NCBI GenBank assembly: GCA_037178855.1
Contig: JASJZC010000006.1
Location: forward strand, 62,001 to 126,000
DNA length: 64,000 nucleotides
Direction of reading: 5' to 3'
Source of the DNA: Oscheius sp. JU75
Lineage: Eukaryota; Nematoda; Chromadorea; Rhabditida; Rhabditidae
In this document: piece after piece, positions 1 to 12,532 of the stretch
Layout: each line of letters starts with the position of its first letter
How positions within the stretch are numbered: the first letter of the stretch is position 1
The notes under the pieces: generated by a model
Database searches by the model: none
What the model was told of the DNA's origin: nothing
What the model saw: only the letters and a program-made list of their open reading frames with translations
Program-made: the position numbers and the translations under genes

Positions 1-1156
1 GGTCGGTAATTAGCATGGGACGAGGTGACCCAACAAGCGCTAGAACACGATCGAGCCATTTTCCGTTGGACGAGTACTTTCTTGAATCTCATATGCGAGG
101 GACAGAGACATAGAAACTGGTCCGAGACAACAGATTTGGTCTTCGCCTCATTTCCATAATAATCGAATCGGAAATACGGGTCTGGAAGTCTCAATTTCTA
201 AGTCAGAAAGGGGAAGCAAACATATAAGTCTGCTCAAGGCCGAGTGATAGAGAGACAGAAACAAAGAGGCAGTGGAAGGAAGACCGAACTTGACTGTCAT
301 AAAAGCAATGAGTCAGGTCACTTTTTTCCTCTGACAGGCTATTCGGAAGGGTCAAGTCCTCCGAGAAAGGTAGGGAGGACCCCCGAAAAGCACCTCGTTG
401 CTTAGCAAAACGGCAGGCAAATGGTGGTTTTCTCGCGCGGCGGCTGGCAGCCAGATGTCACCAGCCGGCTAGCATCTAAATTTTCTCCTTTCCGTCCCGT
501 AGTGTGTGAAAAATGGCCGCTCGAATGGCTATCACAGTGAGGAGAAGTGTAAGCTCTGGTGGGACAATGCATCATAAGGGGGAAGACGTTTTGCATAGGC
601 AAATACCGAGGGAGCAGATGCGCGAGAAGAGAAGAGGATTATAGGCAACCGGATGATCAGAGAAATGGTTTGGATAGAAAGTGACATACAGTGGCAGAGA
701 GACAAAGAAACGGGGAAACCGAGAGATCGAGAGACAGAGAGCCAGAGAGATAAGAAGTAGCAGGCGATACTGGTACAGTCCCTTGACCCCAGTCATAATG
801 AGATAGCATCTATGAGTACACAGAGGCGGTTCCTAACAGTACATTATATTGTCCTTTAAGAGGGAAAAGAAAGTGTTCTCCATAAGGACAGACTGAAATT
901 GGGTTGGCTAGATTTCTAACCGGCTATTCGAAATATTCTTAGGTAAACAGCGTGGTCTTCAAATGTGCAAAGGGTTCGACTGGTGATAGACGTCTGGAAC
1001 GGTTAAAACAAGAAAGTCGACAAATTCCTTCCCATGAAGATTTACGACTCGCCACTATCACTTCCCCCTGTTCTTCAAGGCTGTGCTACTGATGCGCAAA
1101 TTTCACACCTCACTGCATCTCCCGCTGCAGTGTAAATACGGAAAGATTATACCAAC
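1..1156. other. No gene seen; probable intron or flank of the Rho exchange factor gene
   Basis: No frame here continues the neighbouring minus-strand gene, which leaves its last visible exon through a GT donor at 1156-1155. DH and PH domains, expected next in this family, are not found in this stretch, so it is probably an intron longer than 1.1 kb whose next exon lies beyond the left edge. Purine-rich GACAGAGA-type tracts occur at 250-270 and 690-750. Confidence 0.5.
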
Positions 1157-4100
1157 CTGACTGTTGTCGACAGCAGCGAGAACGGGGTTCTTCTTCTTTT
1201 CCGGCGTGACAATCTGTATCGGTGGACGTTTCTGCTCAGAAGACTTGGCTAAGGCATCTCTCCGGGCTACTGACATTCGACGGATGTCGTCGATCCGCTC
1301 GGCCACCTGTAATTTGGAAGCGACATTGAGAATGGAGCCGCCAAAAGAGAGCGTGCGCCTTCAAGAAAATTAGCCTAAGCGGCTGTGACAGCCGCAAAAG
1401 GTTAGACTTAATGAGGTAGCTTTGACAGCATGCTATGAAGAAAAGATCCGGGGAAACAGAGAGGATAGATGTTAGCGAAAATAGGCAATACAAAAAGTTT
1501 GAGAAAAAAACCAGTAGATTCAGCGCCTTTTTTTTCGAGGCCTCAAAAAACTGTAAGGAAACTATGTTCACTTGCGGGGAACGAACCCGGACAGTCATCA
1601 GGTTACGAGACGAGAGCGCTAACCACTTGGCCAGATAGAGAGAGAGAGAGACAGTTCTTACCTGAGCCAGAAGAGTCGAGGTCTCTGTAGTAGTCAAAAG
1701 AATCATGTTGTTCATGGTAGGCGATGAGGACAGGGCGTCAAGTTGAAGTTTGCTGCCCTCCTCCAAAAACTCGTCCAACTTGGACAGTCCACCGGACGAG
1801 GCCGAGGTGCTCATTTCACTCGAGGTTAGCATTTCTACTCCTCTCTTGCACCAGAGATTTGCCTACAAAATTAATGGAATTGAAAGGTTACGACTCATCA
1901 ACAGAATTGACAATTAGGTACGGGTGGACCAGCTTATAGAATATTAACGTCTAGGAGGATGAATCACGCGAGGATTCATGGATTGATGAATGGGTGGGGG
2001 GAAGAGAGAGTTTAACTCACATCCTGGATCTGACTATGCATGGTGCTACTCAATCTGAGAACTTGAGCTCTCCGCTCTAGAGCACCGGTTAGTGCCTCGG
2101 CCATCCTCTCCAACTCATCACATTTCGGCATCAGACTGCCGGACAACTGAAAAAGGTATAGGGCTAAAAGATAGGCTAACCTCTTCGTCTTTGGTGCTCA
2201 TAATCTCCTCTCCACTGTCCCTCAACTGTCGAGCGGTCGCCACATCGTCCATTGCCTGCTCTGCATAGAGCTCGTGTTGTTTGGCCAAGTCTTGGGCAGC
2301 TTCAACGCCGTCACCGACTTCCCTATGCTCTTCGAGGTAGAGCATATGACGGGCAAAAGTGGACTGCAGCTGAAAAAAGTAACGTAGGGGTGGGCTAAGA
2401 GCTGTTGCGACTGTGAAGGAGAGATTGGATGACCTGTTGCGCAAGAGCCGGCTGGGTCACCCCCGCACACAACGAGAGTTGGGACTACTACTCCCTGGAG
2501 TTTGGTGGTTAGACAGAAAGACATATAAGATATAGAGACACAGAGAGACAGATACGGAGAGACAGTGTTGCCGATGACATTCTAAGCAAAAGACAAAGAC
2601 TGATGTACTCTCCGAATGGAGCTGACATGACAGATGAAAAATCAGTTATCCCTGAGGGACATGTGAGCCAGAAACTTGAAAGAATTGAGTAGCCATTCAA
2701 GCCAGAGGGAGCATGCGAGGCTCAAGACCTCCCACATGCCAATCATTTCCTACGGTGTAACTGGGTGTGGGATGATAAGAAGAAGACAAGGAGAAAATGC
2801 CCGGAGACACACAAAAGGCTGACACACGGCAAAGGGGTCGAAATTCAATCCTTTGAAGTAAACAATCCTCTTTCTCTTTCCCTTCCCCCCCCCCAGGTCA
2901 ATTTATGCATAAACTCTGCTGCCTCCCATGGGTGGCCAAATAAACAGTTCTCCGTAAAGGATACTTAGAAACAAGAAAATAGAGCAGCTGTCAACCTCTC
3001 GGGTGAACTGATTGATTACTGGAGAGAGAACAGCTCAAGGTCGCTAGTCAACAAGACAACAGCTGATCTTTACTTCTTCCCAGGTGTAATTTTTGGAGGT
3101 AAAGCGACAAATTAGAGAAAAATGATGGGCAGTTTCAAGTGTGTACGCGAACTTTCAATGGCCTGGACACTTGAGATGTGCCGTGGCTATTCAGGAAGAA
3201 AAAGAAAGGAGAAAAAACAATATCTATGTATCTGTCTCTAAGTTTAGAACCGAACCTGCAACCACTGGAAATGTTGTTCTCACTGACAGATATCGCGTCG
3301 GCATTGTCCCCAAAAAAACCACCTCTAACATATGTTACACTGAGAAGTCTACTCCGAGAGAAGGAAAGAATGAGAAACGACAAGTGGAGGCTGACGAGAG
3401 AGAAAAGGAGAACGCGTTCATTTTCAGGGTCAAATCGGGTCCTGTGGCTTTGAAAAAAACACGAACCTTGCGGAAAGAGTCCTCAAATTGGCGGAGCTGG
3501 AGACAACTGGTGAGACGGGTTTCGTGTCGGGACCAGAAAGAGTCAAAAGAGCGCTCGGTTTCTTCTGAAACATTTGAATTACTTCCGTCTCTCTCTCTCT
3601 CTTTTACCTAATTGAATGAGCATTCTTTCAATGGCAGTGACGTTATGCAGCCTCGTCGGACTCAGCTGTTCGTGTTTTGGCTTGGTTTCCAGCTGACGAA
3701 CGGACTTCAACAGAGACATCCCCTTTCGAACCGCGATACGGAAGTCCTCCTGGAACGGGTTCATTAACTGCTGTTTTTCCAGCGCGATAGTACGGGACAA
3801 GCAATAGGATAGGAAGTTTTCTGGGAGGTCTGGGGTTTAACTCACCTTGATGGCATCCTTCTCCGCCGTCTGTGCATTCAGAATTCGTGCCGTCGTCTCC
3901 ACGTCATTCGGAAGTTCAGTCTCCCTCAAAGTTCGACCAAAATCAGCTAAGGATTGAGCAATGATACTTGCAGACGACTTCATTCTCTCAATGTCCTATC
4001 AATCCAGTGTTTTTCAGATAATGTGTGAACCCATACCATTCTGTGTTGAACCCATTCCAGATGATTGTACTTGATTAGACCTCCGACGTCCATTGTGAGC

Positions 4101-5983
4101 TGTTCTGCTCTCAGATACCGACGAAGATCCAAAGAGGATTCGCAGTAGATGACCTGAAGGACGGAGAAAGTGTCGAGAAAAGTGAGGGCGAGATTGCGCC
4201 AGCAGGCTAAAACGCTCGCTCCTAATTTGACCCCCCTTTCTCTTCGTATGTTTTTCTAACTTGACAGCGAATAGTTTTAGTGGCAAGGTTGACTTTCTGA
4301 CGCGGAAAACAGTCTCGAAACAAACTCACCTTGAAGGAGCAGTTCTCGGCCACACCTCGGTAGCCGACCTCGAGAGCGCGTTGAAGTACTCCCTCCGGCT
4401 TGAGAAGTAGCACTAGACGTATTTGGCCGGGAAAGAAGGACTGAAAAAAGCAGTCTATAAGGAGGGCATTGGTTTTTCAATGGCTCCAAGCGGCGAATTT
4501 GACCAGCAGAAAGAATGAGAGGGAGAGCTTGGAGGTTAAACGTACGGAAATGTATAGCAGCATGGTTCGCACCGAAGCCCATTTGTCGTTTCTCTTGTCC
4601 GCGACGATTACAAACCCTTTGTGGCTTTCTTCCAGTCTGAAAAAAGTGAATATGAGTGGGGCAGGGGCTGAAGCTGAGACCCATCGAAAATGCATAGAAT
4701 CCTAGTTGTTGTTGTTGTTCTTCTTCTTCTTGTCTCTCTCTCTCTCTCTCTCTCTGGCTGTCTCTCTTTGTCTCTCTGGAGTAAACTTACGGTGGGACTT
4801 GCAGCAAGTACGTTATTAATAATTGATAGTCTTCGAAGGACAGTTGAGTTCTAGCATCGGGGAAAGTCACCACTGTTAGGCCCTCGTTCGTCCTGGCTCC
4901 TGAAAGTTCCTTGCAATCCGTATTACCATGCTCTTACCTGATAAAAAAGTATATCTGGACGCCAAAATATCGGACATGTCCTTGATTTTGAGACGTTCTT
5001 GTCCGACCGAAAGATATCCATCTAAAAATAGATTACTTTATAAAAATGACAAGCAATACTGGCATGGAGCGCGATTAAATTGAAAAGCTCGGCCATATAT
5101 TGCGGAATATGACAGTGACATTGAATAGGAAGAGAGAGCTTTTCTGATAAAAAAGCATTAGTAGCCGAGCTAATATCCGGAACATGAGAGTTTTTTTGAA
5201 TGACAAGAATTGCGAAAGAGAACTGAAGGTCTAATTCCTACTATGTGCCTCTTTCTCTTTCTGTCTCTATGTTTCCCTATCTCTGCTCACCCCAATCAGT
5301 TTCCTCCTCCTCATCATCACTGATGTCCTCAATAAAACTCGTAGTCAGAGGATTGTACGACTTGTCCATAAAGCCAGACTGATACCCAGAATCCTGCAGG
5401 AATTCCGTGCTCCGCAGAGCACTCTATAACCAAGTTTCAAGTACAAAAATCAAGCAAAAACCTTTAAATCCTTCAGATCCGAGTCGACATCATAGAAGAA
5501 AGCCGGCGCCTCGATGAAGTTTTTGCTTGTGCTCGCAGTAGAAGAGATCAGGGAGAGTCTGTAAATTTTGTTGTTAGATTCCTCATTCAGTCAAATGCTA
5601 TTTTTTGGAAAGTAGTGGCTAGAGCAAGAAGGAATTATTCAGACTGGGTTCCATTCATCCCACAGTCTGTTGATTTACCTAATGACCTGTGAGAGGTCAC
5701 GAGAGTGGACAGGATTCAATTGAAGAAGTCTCTCTGTCTGTCTACCCGGGGAAAGTGGCCTTATAGAGCACTTTGAACGTCCGAGTGCTGCTCGCAAGCA
5801 GCTTAATATCAAGAGCCCCAAGCATTTAGTACATTCAACCCTCATTTACGAAAAACAAAGGAAAAGACTCATACCTTCTCGGTTCCTCCAGCGAGGTGGA
5901 CGGCCCTCGGCAGGAGGCTGCGCCGTCCATGGCGAAAAACGGATTCGCCGCGTTGGTATGAGTCTCGTCTCTCGGATCCAGGC
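1157..5983 (-). CDS. DBS/MCF2L-like Rho guanine-nucleotide exchange factor, N-terminal part (CRAL-TRIO plus spectrin repeats)
   Basis: Dbl-family exchange factors load GTP onto Rho/Cdc42. Thirteen exons in coding order: 5983-5875, 5558-5462, 5423-5291, 5143-5060, 5021-4938, 4899-4791, 4636-4546, 4440-4330, 4153-4037, 3995-3846, 3749-3608, 3564-3467, 2369-2181, followed by 2146-2021, 1862-1662 and 1306-1157; phases agree at each junction. The early exons are acidic and Ser-rich. Then comes a SEC14/CRAL-TRIO domain with the DBS-type segments GFVIVADKRNDKW, SSFFPGQIRLVLLLKPEG and EQLTMDVGGLIKYNHLEW, then TETELPNDV-like and SFDSFWSRHETRL spectrin-repeat segments that track vertebrate MCF2L closely. 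The catalytic DH-PH half is outside the window. The first exon (upstream of 5983, phase 1) was not located. The intron at 5022-5059 is only 38 bases. Family assignment is firm; orthology to MCF2L rather than MCF2 or PLEKHG4 is inferred. Confidence 0.85.
1560..1640 (-). repeat. Decayed tRNA-like sequence in an intron
   Basis: Read on the minus strand it has an A-box-like tGGCCAAGTGGTTAGCGC followed by a B-box-like gGGTTCGTTCCCC. The acceptor arms do not pair and the 5' side runs into a GA tract, so it is a relic or short interspersed element, not a working tRNA. Confidence 0.5.
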
Positions 5984-8900
5984 CTGCAATTTCTCAAATT
6001 TGGAGGAAGGGAAATGAATTGCTGGCGCTCAGAAAGGAGCCCATGCAAAACAGATGCTCGCGTGAGCGTCCCCGTAAACAGGGTTGAAATTTTAGAATAA
6101 CGTTTTTATGGGAGAAGGAGGGACAAAAAAGCATGGCTCCCACTCTTTTCCTCTCAACAACCGTTCAGCTATTTCACTAGCTAATCCAGCCCGCTTGAGA
6201 GCTATTAGCCAGTGGAGACGTGTTCCGACCCGTCGGTTTTTCTGGTTGCTTTCGATGCTTACGAAAGGGTAATTGAGGGTTGAACGAGGGCGAACAGTCA
6301 AAACAGAAAGATAGGAAGGAAGGAAGAGATAGGGAGAAAGAGGAAAAGAGAGTTGGGACGGAGAGACAGCGAGGCTGAAAGACAGAAAGAGACAGAGAGA
6401 CAGAGACCGTCAAGGAAATGCACTGGATATTTAGAAAATACAAGTGTATAGAAGACTCATGACCGTGAGAGCAAAGCATCGAGAAAATTGTACGACACAG
6501 AGAGCTCTTCAGAGCATTTTCGAAAAAGACGTCAAGCAGAGACACAACAAGATGATTTCCTCTTGACTACTCTCTTGAGCAGGAACAATTGAAAGCTAAA
6601 TGAGGCGCGACACGAACGGCAGCCTCTAATCTTGTCCAGTTGCTCAGCCTCGCGTACTAATTTTATAATTTGATAATCGAGTATGCGCAAAGCGCTCCAG
6701 CAACTGAAATCTCAAGACGGGAGGCCAATCTGAAAGAGAAGCAGCGCGGGAAGGGTAGTGGAAGGCTGACCTCTCCTTCTCTGTTTTTGAGGCGCCTCTC
6801 TCAAGAATATAATGACCAGCCGTGAGGCTATTACGAGGACATTTCGACGTGACCTGGACTAGGCGGGAATGGGGACTGAAGCGAAGAGACAAGTAATTAG
6901 AGTGGTCGGGAGAGGGGCCCAGGCAATTGAAACGTTGTGTCCGTAGGGCCTGAATCAACAGAAATGGAGTCCTGTGAAGGGAGAGGCGCGAATTCCGGTA
7001 CAGGGAGTGGAAGGCTGGCACAGACTTGGACGAGGAAACCAATTGTGTATTTTGAAATCAAAAACAAGCTGCAGGATCGTGTTCAGCACGATTGAGAGCC
7101 ATAGAGAACGACAAAAAGCTATTTTTGTCGCCAGCTGGTACCGAACTCGAACCTTTTGATTACTAGACGAGCGCGTTAACCACTCGACCCTTTGGCAGAA
7201 CATTTCCGAGACGGTACGGGAGCTCACATTGACCCAGATGACCTAGTGGTTTCTGCATTCGCTTGGAGCTCAAACGTCACCAGAAGGTTTTGTTCGATCC
7301 CCGTCAAGATTGTTTTAATGTTTTTTGGTGTTTCAAAGGCGCTGAACACGAACTCATTGTTCTTTTTATAGTTTGAATTTCGGTATAACGCAGGTTTCGC
7401 AACATGAACCGTTTATTTTTTGTTCATTAACTCTGCACCGAAGAACATCTTATTCCCTTTCTTATAATCCGCACTGGTCCAACGAGACAGAGACAGAGAG
7501 AGAGAGAGAGAGAGTACAGGATAACCCAGTAGCGTCCAGAACCTGGACTCCAGGTGCCCTCGCATCAAAATGAATTGTGCAGCTGGGCTGTGGGGTGAAA
7601 ATACAGTGGCGATCTGTTTACCCTAGCCTAAAAACCCAAAAACTGAAGCGTCTCCGTAGATAGGTCGAGCATGCTTTTGAAGGATGTCCCACTCTCTCCC
7701 TCGCAACGCCGACCTTGTGCTTGGATACACACGTTAAGTATCCAGCTACGCTAAACGTTTCCGTTCGAACGCTAGAAGTATGGGACAGAGAGACAGAGAC
7801 TAAGAGACGGAAAGAATGAAGTTCAGACAGACAGAGAGACAGGGAGACAGGAAGTGAGAACGTCTCGGGGAAAAACTCCCGGGGGAAAAAGACATGTCTG
7901 GGCCATTAAAGTGACCATGTATCGCCGAGCCACATGAGTGACGGACTGACCGGGTGCGAATAAAAACAGACCCTAACAGCCCAAGGCAAACAGACAAGAG
8001 GCGCTAGGAGCGGGCTCTTCAAACAGGTGTCTTTTTAAGAGAGGCGCGCGCCACTGAAACGTTCGCGTGTGAGTCTTCAAACAGTCCTTTCGACTGGAGA
8101 GGAAGGCGGAAGCAGAAGGTCCCTCCGGAGACATTACTCAACTCAAGTAGCCTCTGTAGGTCGTCAAAAACGACCGCGGGTTGATGGACTGCTAAATAGA
8201 CTTTGACCGAAATAGCTGGGGAACCCGGTAGGGTTCTGCATATGAGAGTGAACAAAAGGATGCAATTAGACAAGGACAACGCGAGACAGAGACAACGAGA
8301 AAAAGAGACAGAGAGAGTGAGACAGTGAGACAGAGTGACAGGGAGACAGAGAAAGACGTAAACAAGACTGCCCTGCTGATTAAAAAATCAACTTTAATGA
8401 TCCCGCCGCAAAGGAAATTACCCTAGGGTTCCAAAACGGCCCACCCGTTTAAACATTACGAACACTTCTCTAACTTTAAACGAATTCACTTAAGGAGGGA
8501 GGATAATCGTGCTGGAGAAAACAGAGAAACCTAGCCAGCCACAGCAGCGGCTACTAGCTTATTGACGCTGGGAATAGCTCTGTGGCCGCTTCCCGGGTCG
8601 CCTTTCTGGAGTGCTCAGGAATCGATTCAGGCAGAGAGAGAAAGAGAAGCTTTCTGCCCTTTTCTAGCAGTCTCCCAGATGTTATTGGCGAGAATCCAAT
8701 TCGGATGCCTCTTGGAATGTTACGAAACTTTGGGTGCCCATTTGCTTCAAAAACTACCAAAATAAGAGCTCAGAAATCTCCAATAAAATTCCGGGTGGTC
8801 TGACTTAAATTCAATTTTACGAACAAAACCATAATCTGGGTCAACTTGGCGAAGAGCAGGGCAAGAAGCAAACTTCATTTCAAGACCTCTGAGCACGGAG

Positions 8901-10429
8901 ATCGTTGAAGTAGATATTGCTATCATCCCAAATGTTTTCCGTCTGGTGACCTGGGACCACTCGGATCATTGGTAGCTACTAGCCAGCCAGTAGAAAAAAA
9001 AGCGGATCAATGAGAGCAGCTGAAAATCCACGTCTCTGTCTTTCTGTTTCTCAGGCTCTCTGTCTTTCTGTCTCTGACTCTGTCACTTACAATGTCACAT
9101 ACATATTGTAAATGGATAGTGTCTGTCTTAATGGAATATCCGTGACAATAAGAGTGATGTTCTGGGGAAAACGCCAAATAACTGACAGCTGAACGGGCAA
9201 AAGTCCTCGTGCAACAGCAACTAGAACATGTTTTTTCGTATTCGACAAAGTGAACTGTGGCTATGATTTTCTCGACAGCCAGAGCAGCCCAGCTACATAT
9301 GTACAAGTAGGCAAAGTAGCCATTTGGGAAATAGGATTGGTGCTTTTCTAGGCTTTTCATGCAAAAAATGTCATAAACTGAGGAAAACGAGGAAAAGGAA
9401 CAAAAGACAAAAAACCAAAATGAGAAATTTGAAAATGGATCCGAACCAACCGCCAACTTGTCATGGGCCCGCTGCGCACCACTTGGCCTTGCTGCCATGT
9501 CTTTTTGAATCCAGCTCAGCCCCATCAGGTTCGAGCGCGTGCATTTAGTCGCGACGTTAGAGGAAGGAGCAACGTCAACACGCCATATCTCGGAGTAGGA
9601 AGTTAAGCGAGTTTGGCAATGTATCCCGTAATGCCCAAGGGCTATTGAATGACACTATACCCAATATCAAAGTCCAACTTAAGTTGGGTGGCTTCCCTTG
9701 TGAGTCCAGCATAGCCATGTCAGAACACAGCTCAAAGGAGTAAACATAATATTCATGACGGTCTCAATACCAAATCAGATGTAATTCAAGCAGTAGAGTA
9801 TCTCCAACGGAAACATTTGAAATTTTGACCCGAGAGGAAACGAAAAAAATGGAAGTGTGGAAATTTTGCAGGTGGTCTTCAGAGACTCCAGTGACTTAGA
9901 TAGTAGTTGCAGCCAATGCAGTTATCGCCACGAAAAAGCAATCCGAGTTGAAAACTTGGTCTTCAAGCGGGCATGAGACGGAAATTTGGAAGAGGAGTGG
10001 AAATAAACGGTGACAGGGGGACAGAGAGACATAAAGATGAAGGGACAGAGACGCGGAAAGAGAGACAGAGAGATAGAGAGGGAGAGAAACACAGCAACCC
10101 TTTCGATTCGAATGGTAACACTGTTACCAGAGGGAATTTCGAATTATTCCCATGGCATCTGACACACCTGTTCCCAGATTCTTTCCCACCACATAGTACA
10201 CTTCGTTTTCACTACAAAGTATGTATCATTTTTAGCCAAAGACCATGCTCTATTTCCGACTCCTCTTGCATCACGCATCACTCAAAAAACAGCCCATTTG
10301 ACGCAGGAAATATGAGTAGAGGCTCCAATTTGCACCTGAGGCCGTACCGAGTACGTGCAGCAGCGCCATGGCAACTGCAATCTAATCAAACTGGAAATTA
10401 TCACACTCGTTTCAAGAGCAAGTCTCAAA
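5984..10429. other. Gene-poor stretch with one foldback repeat
   Basis: Four kilobases without a gene I can support. It may hold the promoter and first exon of the exchange factor gene. A minus-strand frame at 8019-8279 (86 codons) is open and not low-complexity but has no recognisable family, no clear start and no partner exon. A minus-strand frame at 9007-9525 is dominated by F, S and C and looks accidental. Many (GACAGAGA)n tracts are present (6360-6400, 7490-7515, 8280-8360, 10015-10090). Confidence 0.4.
7074..7353. repeat. tRNA-head-containing foldback element, copy A
   Basis: Ends are inverted: ATCGTGTTCAGC near 7076-7087 and GCTGAACACGA at 7341-7351. Inside lie two tRNA-head-like sequences pointing in opposite directions: reverse complement of CGAGTGGTTAACGCGCTCG at about 7165-7190 and GACCTAGTGGTTTCTGC at about 7230-7247. 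Related copies occur at 11650, 19498, 28750, 29235, 44345, 47925 and 50368. Confidence 0.6.
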
Positions 10430-10976
10430 ATGGTGTTCGTCGTGCCAGCGAACTTTTCTTCTCATGGTTATAGTACGTCCGGACAGGCAAATACTTCACT
10501 TCGTCGGACATCAGAGCCTCCATCTTACGCTATTTCCATGTTCGATGGACCTCCAGCTTATAGTAGTCTGTATCCTGAGCCGCCAGAGAACATAGCTGGG
10601 TGGCCCGTTGGAGAAGGACGTGAATATCCAGGCTGGTCTGTACAAGAGGAAAGAGTGGAGTATAGCTACAAATTATCGATCACTTGTCCTCTATGTTCTT
10701 TAAATGAAATTGAAGAGGTGAGGTAGTCTCTGTCTCTCTTTCTCTCTCTGTTCCCTTGTCTCTGTGTCTCTATCTCTCTATCTCTCTGTCTCTCTGTCCT
10801 TCTGCCTTTCTGTTTCTGTCTAATACGGAGTTTTTCAGAATTCTGTTCGGCCAGCCTCTCCACATTCCGAGAGCGAAATTGTCGAAAGGAATCTTTGCCG
10901 ATTTTTCGCCATACTCACTACCTTTTTTGCCATCGTCTTTGTAGTTATGTTATGCAAGAAACTGTCACATTTTTAG
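10430..10976 (+). CDS. Small PPxY single-pass membrane protein, copy 1
   Basis: Two exons, 10430-10717 and 10839-10976, joined in phase 0; 141 residues. The first exon encodes the cytosolic-type part with two consecutive WW-ligand motifs, EPPSYAISMF (about residues 27-36) and PPAYSSLYPEPP (about 40-51). The second ends with one hydrophobic helix (FFAILTTFFAIVFVVML) and a short basic tail CKKLSHF. PPxY motifs are known ligands of WW domains such as those of NEDD4-family HECT ubiquitin ligases; that this protein binds one is inference. It heads a run of similarly built genes. Topology cannot be fixed from the sequence; no signal peptide is seen. No family name is known to me. Confidence 0.75.
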
Positions 10977-11096
10977 ACCTTTATCAATTTTTGTGTGTGG
11001 GTAAAACGTTGCTTCACATGTTGTTCGTCTTTCGCAAATGGATACTCCAGCATTTCCTCTCGTATCTTCCTAAAAACGTATTTAAAAAAATTCAGG

Positions 11097-11216
11097 ATGG
11101 TATACAGCATTCCGATGCGAGCTCCGGTCGAGTTTGACGGAGAGCCAGAGCGGAACATGGCTCCTCCCTCTTACAGTACCCTCTTCCCTGAAAGAGTTTT
11201 TGATGGACCGAAGCAG
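11097..11216 (+). CDS. PPxY coding exon, copy 2, without a membrane exon of its own
   Basis: The start codon lies two bases behind AAATTCAG, a likely spliced-leader or splice acceptor. The exon encodes 40 residues containing APPSYSTLFPERVFDG and ends at CAG|GTGAGG in phase 0. No membrane exon follows before the next start at 11380. Its phase would allow joining to the membrane exon at 11987, which is also used by the next gene; then 11097 and 11380 would be alternative first exons of one locus. Equally it may be a truncated duplicate. Reading can also continue in frame to a second donor near 11262. Confidence 0.55.
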
Positions 11217-11379
11217 GTGAGGATCTTCCTACACAAGCCGGTAGAAATTCAGCAGAGAGTGAGTTCAAGATTCTATAGAGACAGAGAAACAGAGAGACTG
11301 AGAGATCATTTTTATAAAGTCAATTTACGGCTCTCTGTCGAACTACTTCATTTCTCTACATTTACACTTCATTTTCTGA

Positions 11380-12118
11380 ATGGCAGCCCCGGTGTACTAC
11401 ACAACTGTCCATCCCTCACCGGTATCTTCAGCTCCTTTTTCGAGACCTGCTTCTTATACCAGTCTGTATGGACTAACTAGCTCGCCATCCCCGAGGATTT
11501 TTATAGAGCTGCCAGAGCCATCGAGGCCTGTTTTGGTAGGTTCTGAGACAGAGATTTACTGTTGCTAGAACAGAAAGAAAGGCTGAAAAACATAGCAAAT
11601 CAGAAATGGTAAGCTTTGGAAGCATTTTGAAGGAAAACAAGCAGCAAGACTTTGTCCAGCGCTCTCGAAAACCTTAGGAAACGGCAAAGAAATACTTTTT
11701 TCACTTGAGGGGATTGAAGAGATTACTAGGCGAGCGCGCTAACCACTCGGCCATTTGGCAGAATATCTCCTAGACGGTACAGGGCTGCCGCATTGATCCA
11801 AATGGCCTAGTGGTCGCTTGAAGCTCAAACGTCACCGAGCGTTCTTGGTTTTCTTTTTTTTCCACCATTCTTTTTTATCATTTTGAAGACAGAAAACGGT
11901 CTTATGCTTCATAAACGCCTTTTTATGTACTGCACTGGACAAGATCTTGTCCACACATTCTCATTTCGACGAAACAGAAATTTAAGGTCCACAGCTACAG
12001 AAACAACAACCATACCCGTCGCAAAAACATCAAGATTTACATTATTCTGGCCATTGTTGCCATCTTCACATTCTTTTCCACATGTACTCTTGTATTTTTT
12101 ATGATCAGAAAATTTTGA
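11380..12118 (+). CDS. Small PPxY-like single-pass membrane protein, copy 3
   Basis: Exons 11380-11535 and 11987-12118, phase 0; 95 residues. The N-terminal part carries RPASYTSLYGL, aligned with PPSYSTLFPE of the preceding exon but with the first proline of PPxY replaced by alanine, so binding to a WW domain is doubtful. The second exon begins VHSYRNNNHTRRKNIK, then a hydrophobic helix IYIILAIVAIFTFFSTCTLVFF and a basic end. The acceptor (TTTAAG) is weaker than usual. The 451-base intron contains a tRNA-like foldback repeat. Confidence 0.65.
11650..11880. repeat. tRNA-head-containing foldback element, copy B
   Basis: Contains the reverse complement of a tRNA-like head (GATTACTAGGCGAGCGCGCTAAC at about 11720) and a facing head AATGGCCTAGTGGTCGCTTG at about 11803. 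The left inverted arm is degraded (CCAGCGCTCTCGAAAAC) and the right arm is missing. It sits inside the intron of the PPxY-like gene at 11380. Confidence 0.6.
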
Positions 12119-12199
12119 ACTTTCACTTTTGTTTGAATTCAAAAGGACGATTCCTGATCTTACATTCTAACAGTATATTCGTTCCTATTTATTTTTAGA

Positions 12200-12532
12200 A
12201 TGATTTTCTTCGTCGAGCCTGTCGAAGTGTTCGAAAGTTGGGAACAACTGCCGCCGCCTCCACTGTATAGTGATCTCTTTCCAGAAATCTGTGTCCAGAA
12301 TGTGCCACTTCCTGTTTATATCGATGATAGAATACGAAGAGTGGAAGACGACCAGATTTCTGTAATTTTTTTTCACTATACCGTAAACACAATCGCGTTT
12401 CAGGACCGCACATATATCCATTTTGAGGACAATAGCAAATGTATCGTCGTTCTTTTTGCCATTCTAGTATTCTTAGCGGTGGCAGTTGTTCTTGGATATA
12501 AGTTGACGCATAGTGTTGTTAAAGTGAAATGA
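12200..12532 (+). CDS. Small PPxY-like single-pass membrane protein, copy 4
   Basis: Exons 12200-12361 and 12404-12532, phase 0, intron 42 bases; 96 residues. The start lies two bases after TATTTTTAG, a likely trans-splice acceptor. The first exon contains LPPPPLYSDLFPEICV: a PPxLY spacing variant of PPxY (PPPPLY) followed by the FPE seen in other copies. The second exon has the helix CIVVLFAILVFLAVAVVLGY and the tail KLTHSVVKVK. The intron is itself open in frame (14 codons), so a retained-intron form would still be a full protein. Confidence 0.75.
   Translation: MIFFVEPVEVFESWEQLPPPPLYSDLFPEICVQNVPLPVYIDDRIRRVEDDQISVIFFHYTVNTIAFQDRTYIHFEDNSKCIVVLFAILVFLAVAVVLGYKLTHSVVKVK

Noticed and set aside
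9007-9525. 172-codon minus-strand frame
   Set aside because: Composition is dominated by S, F, C and tract-derived residues, with no domain, no signal peptide and no splice sites that extend it.
11380-11535. Joining this exon directly to the PPxY exon at 11097
   Set aside because: The AATGGCAG acceptor would need a phase-1 donor, but both donors of the 11097 exon are phase 0.
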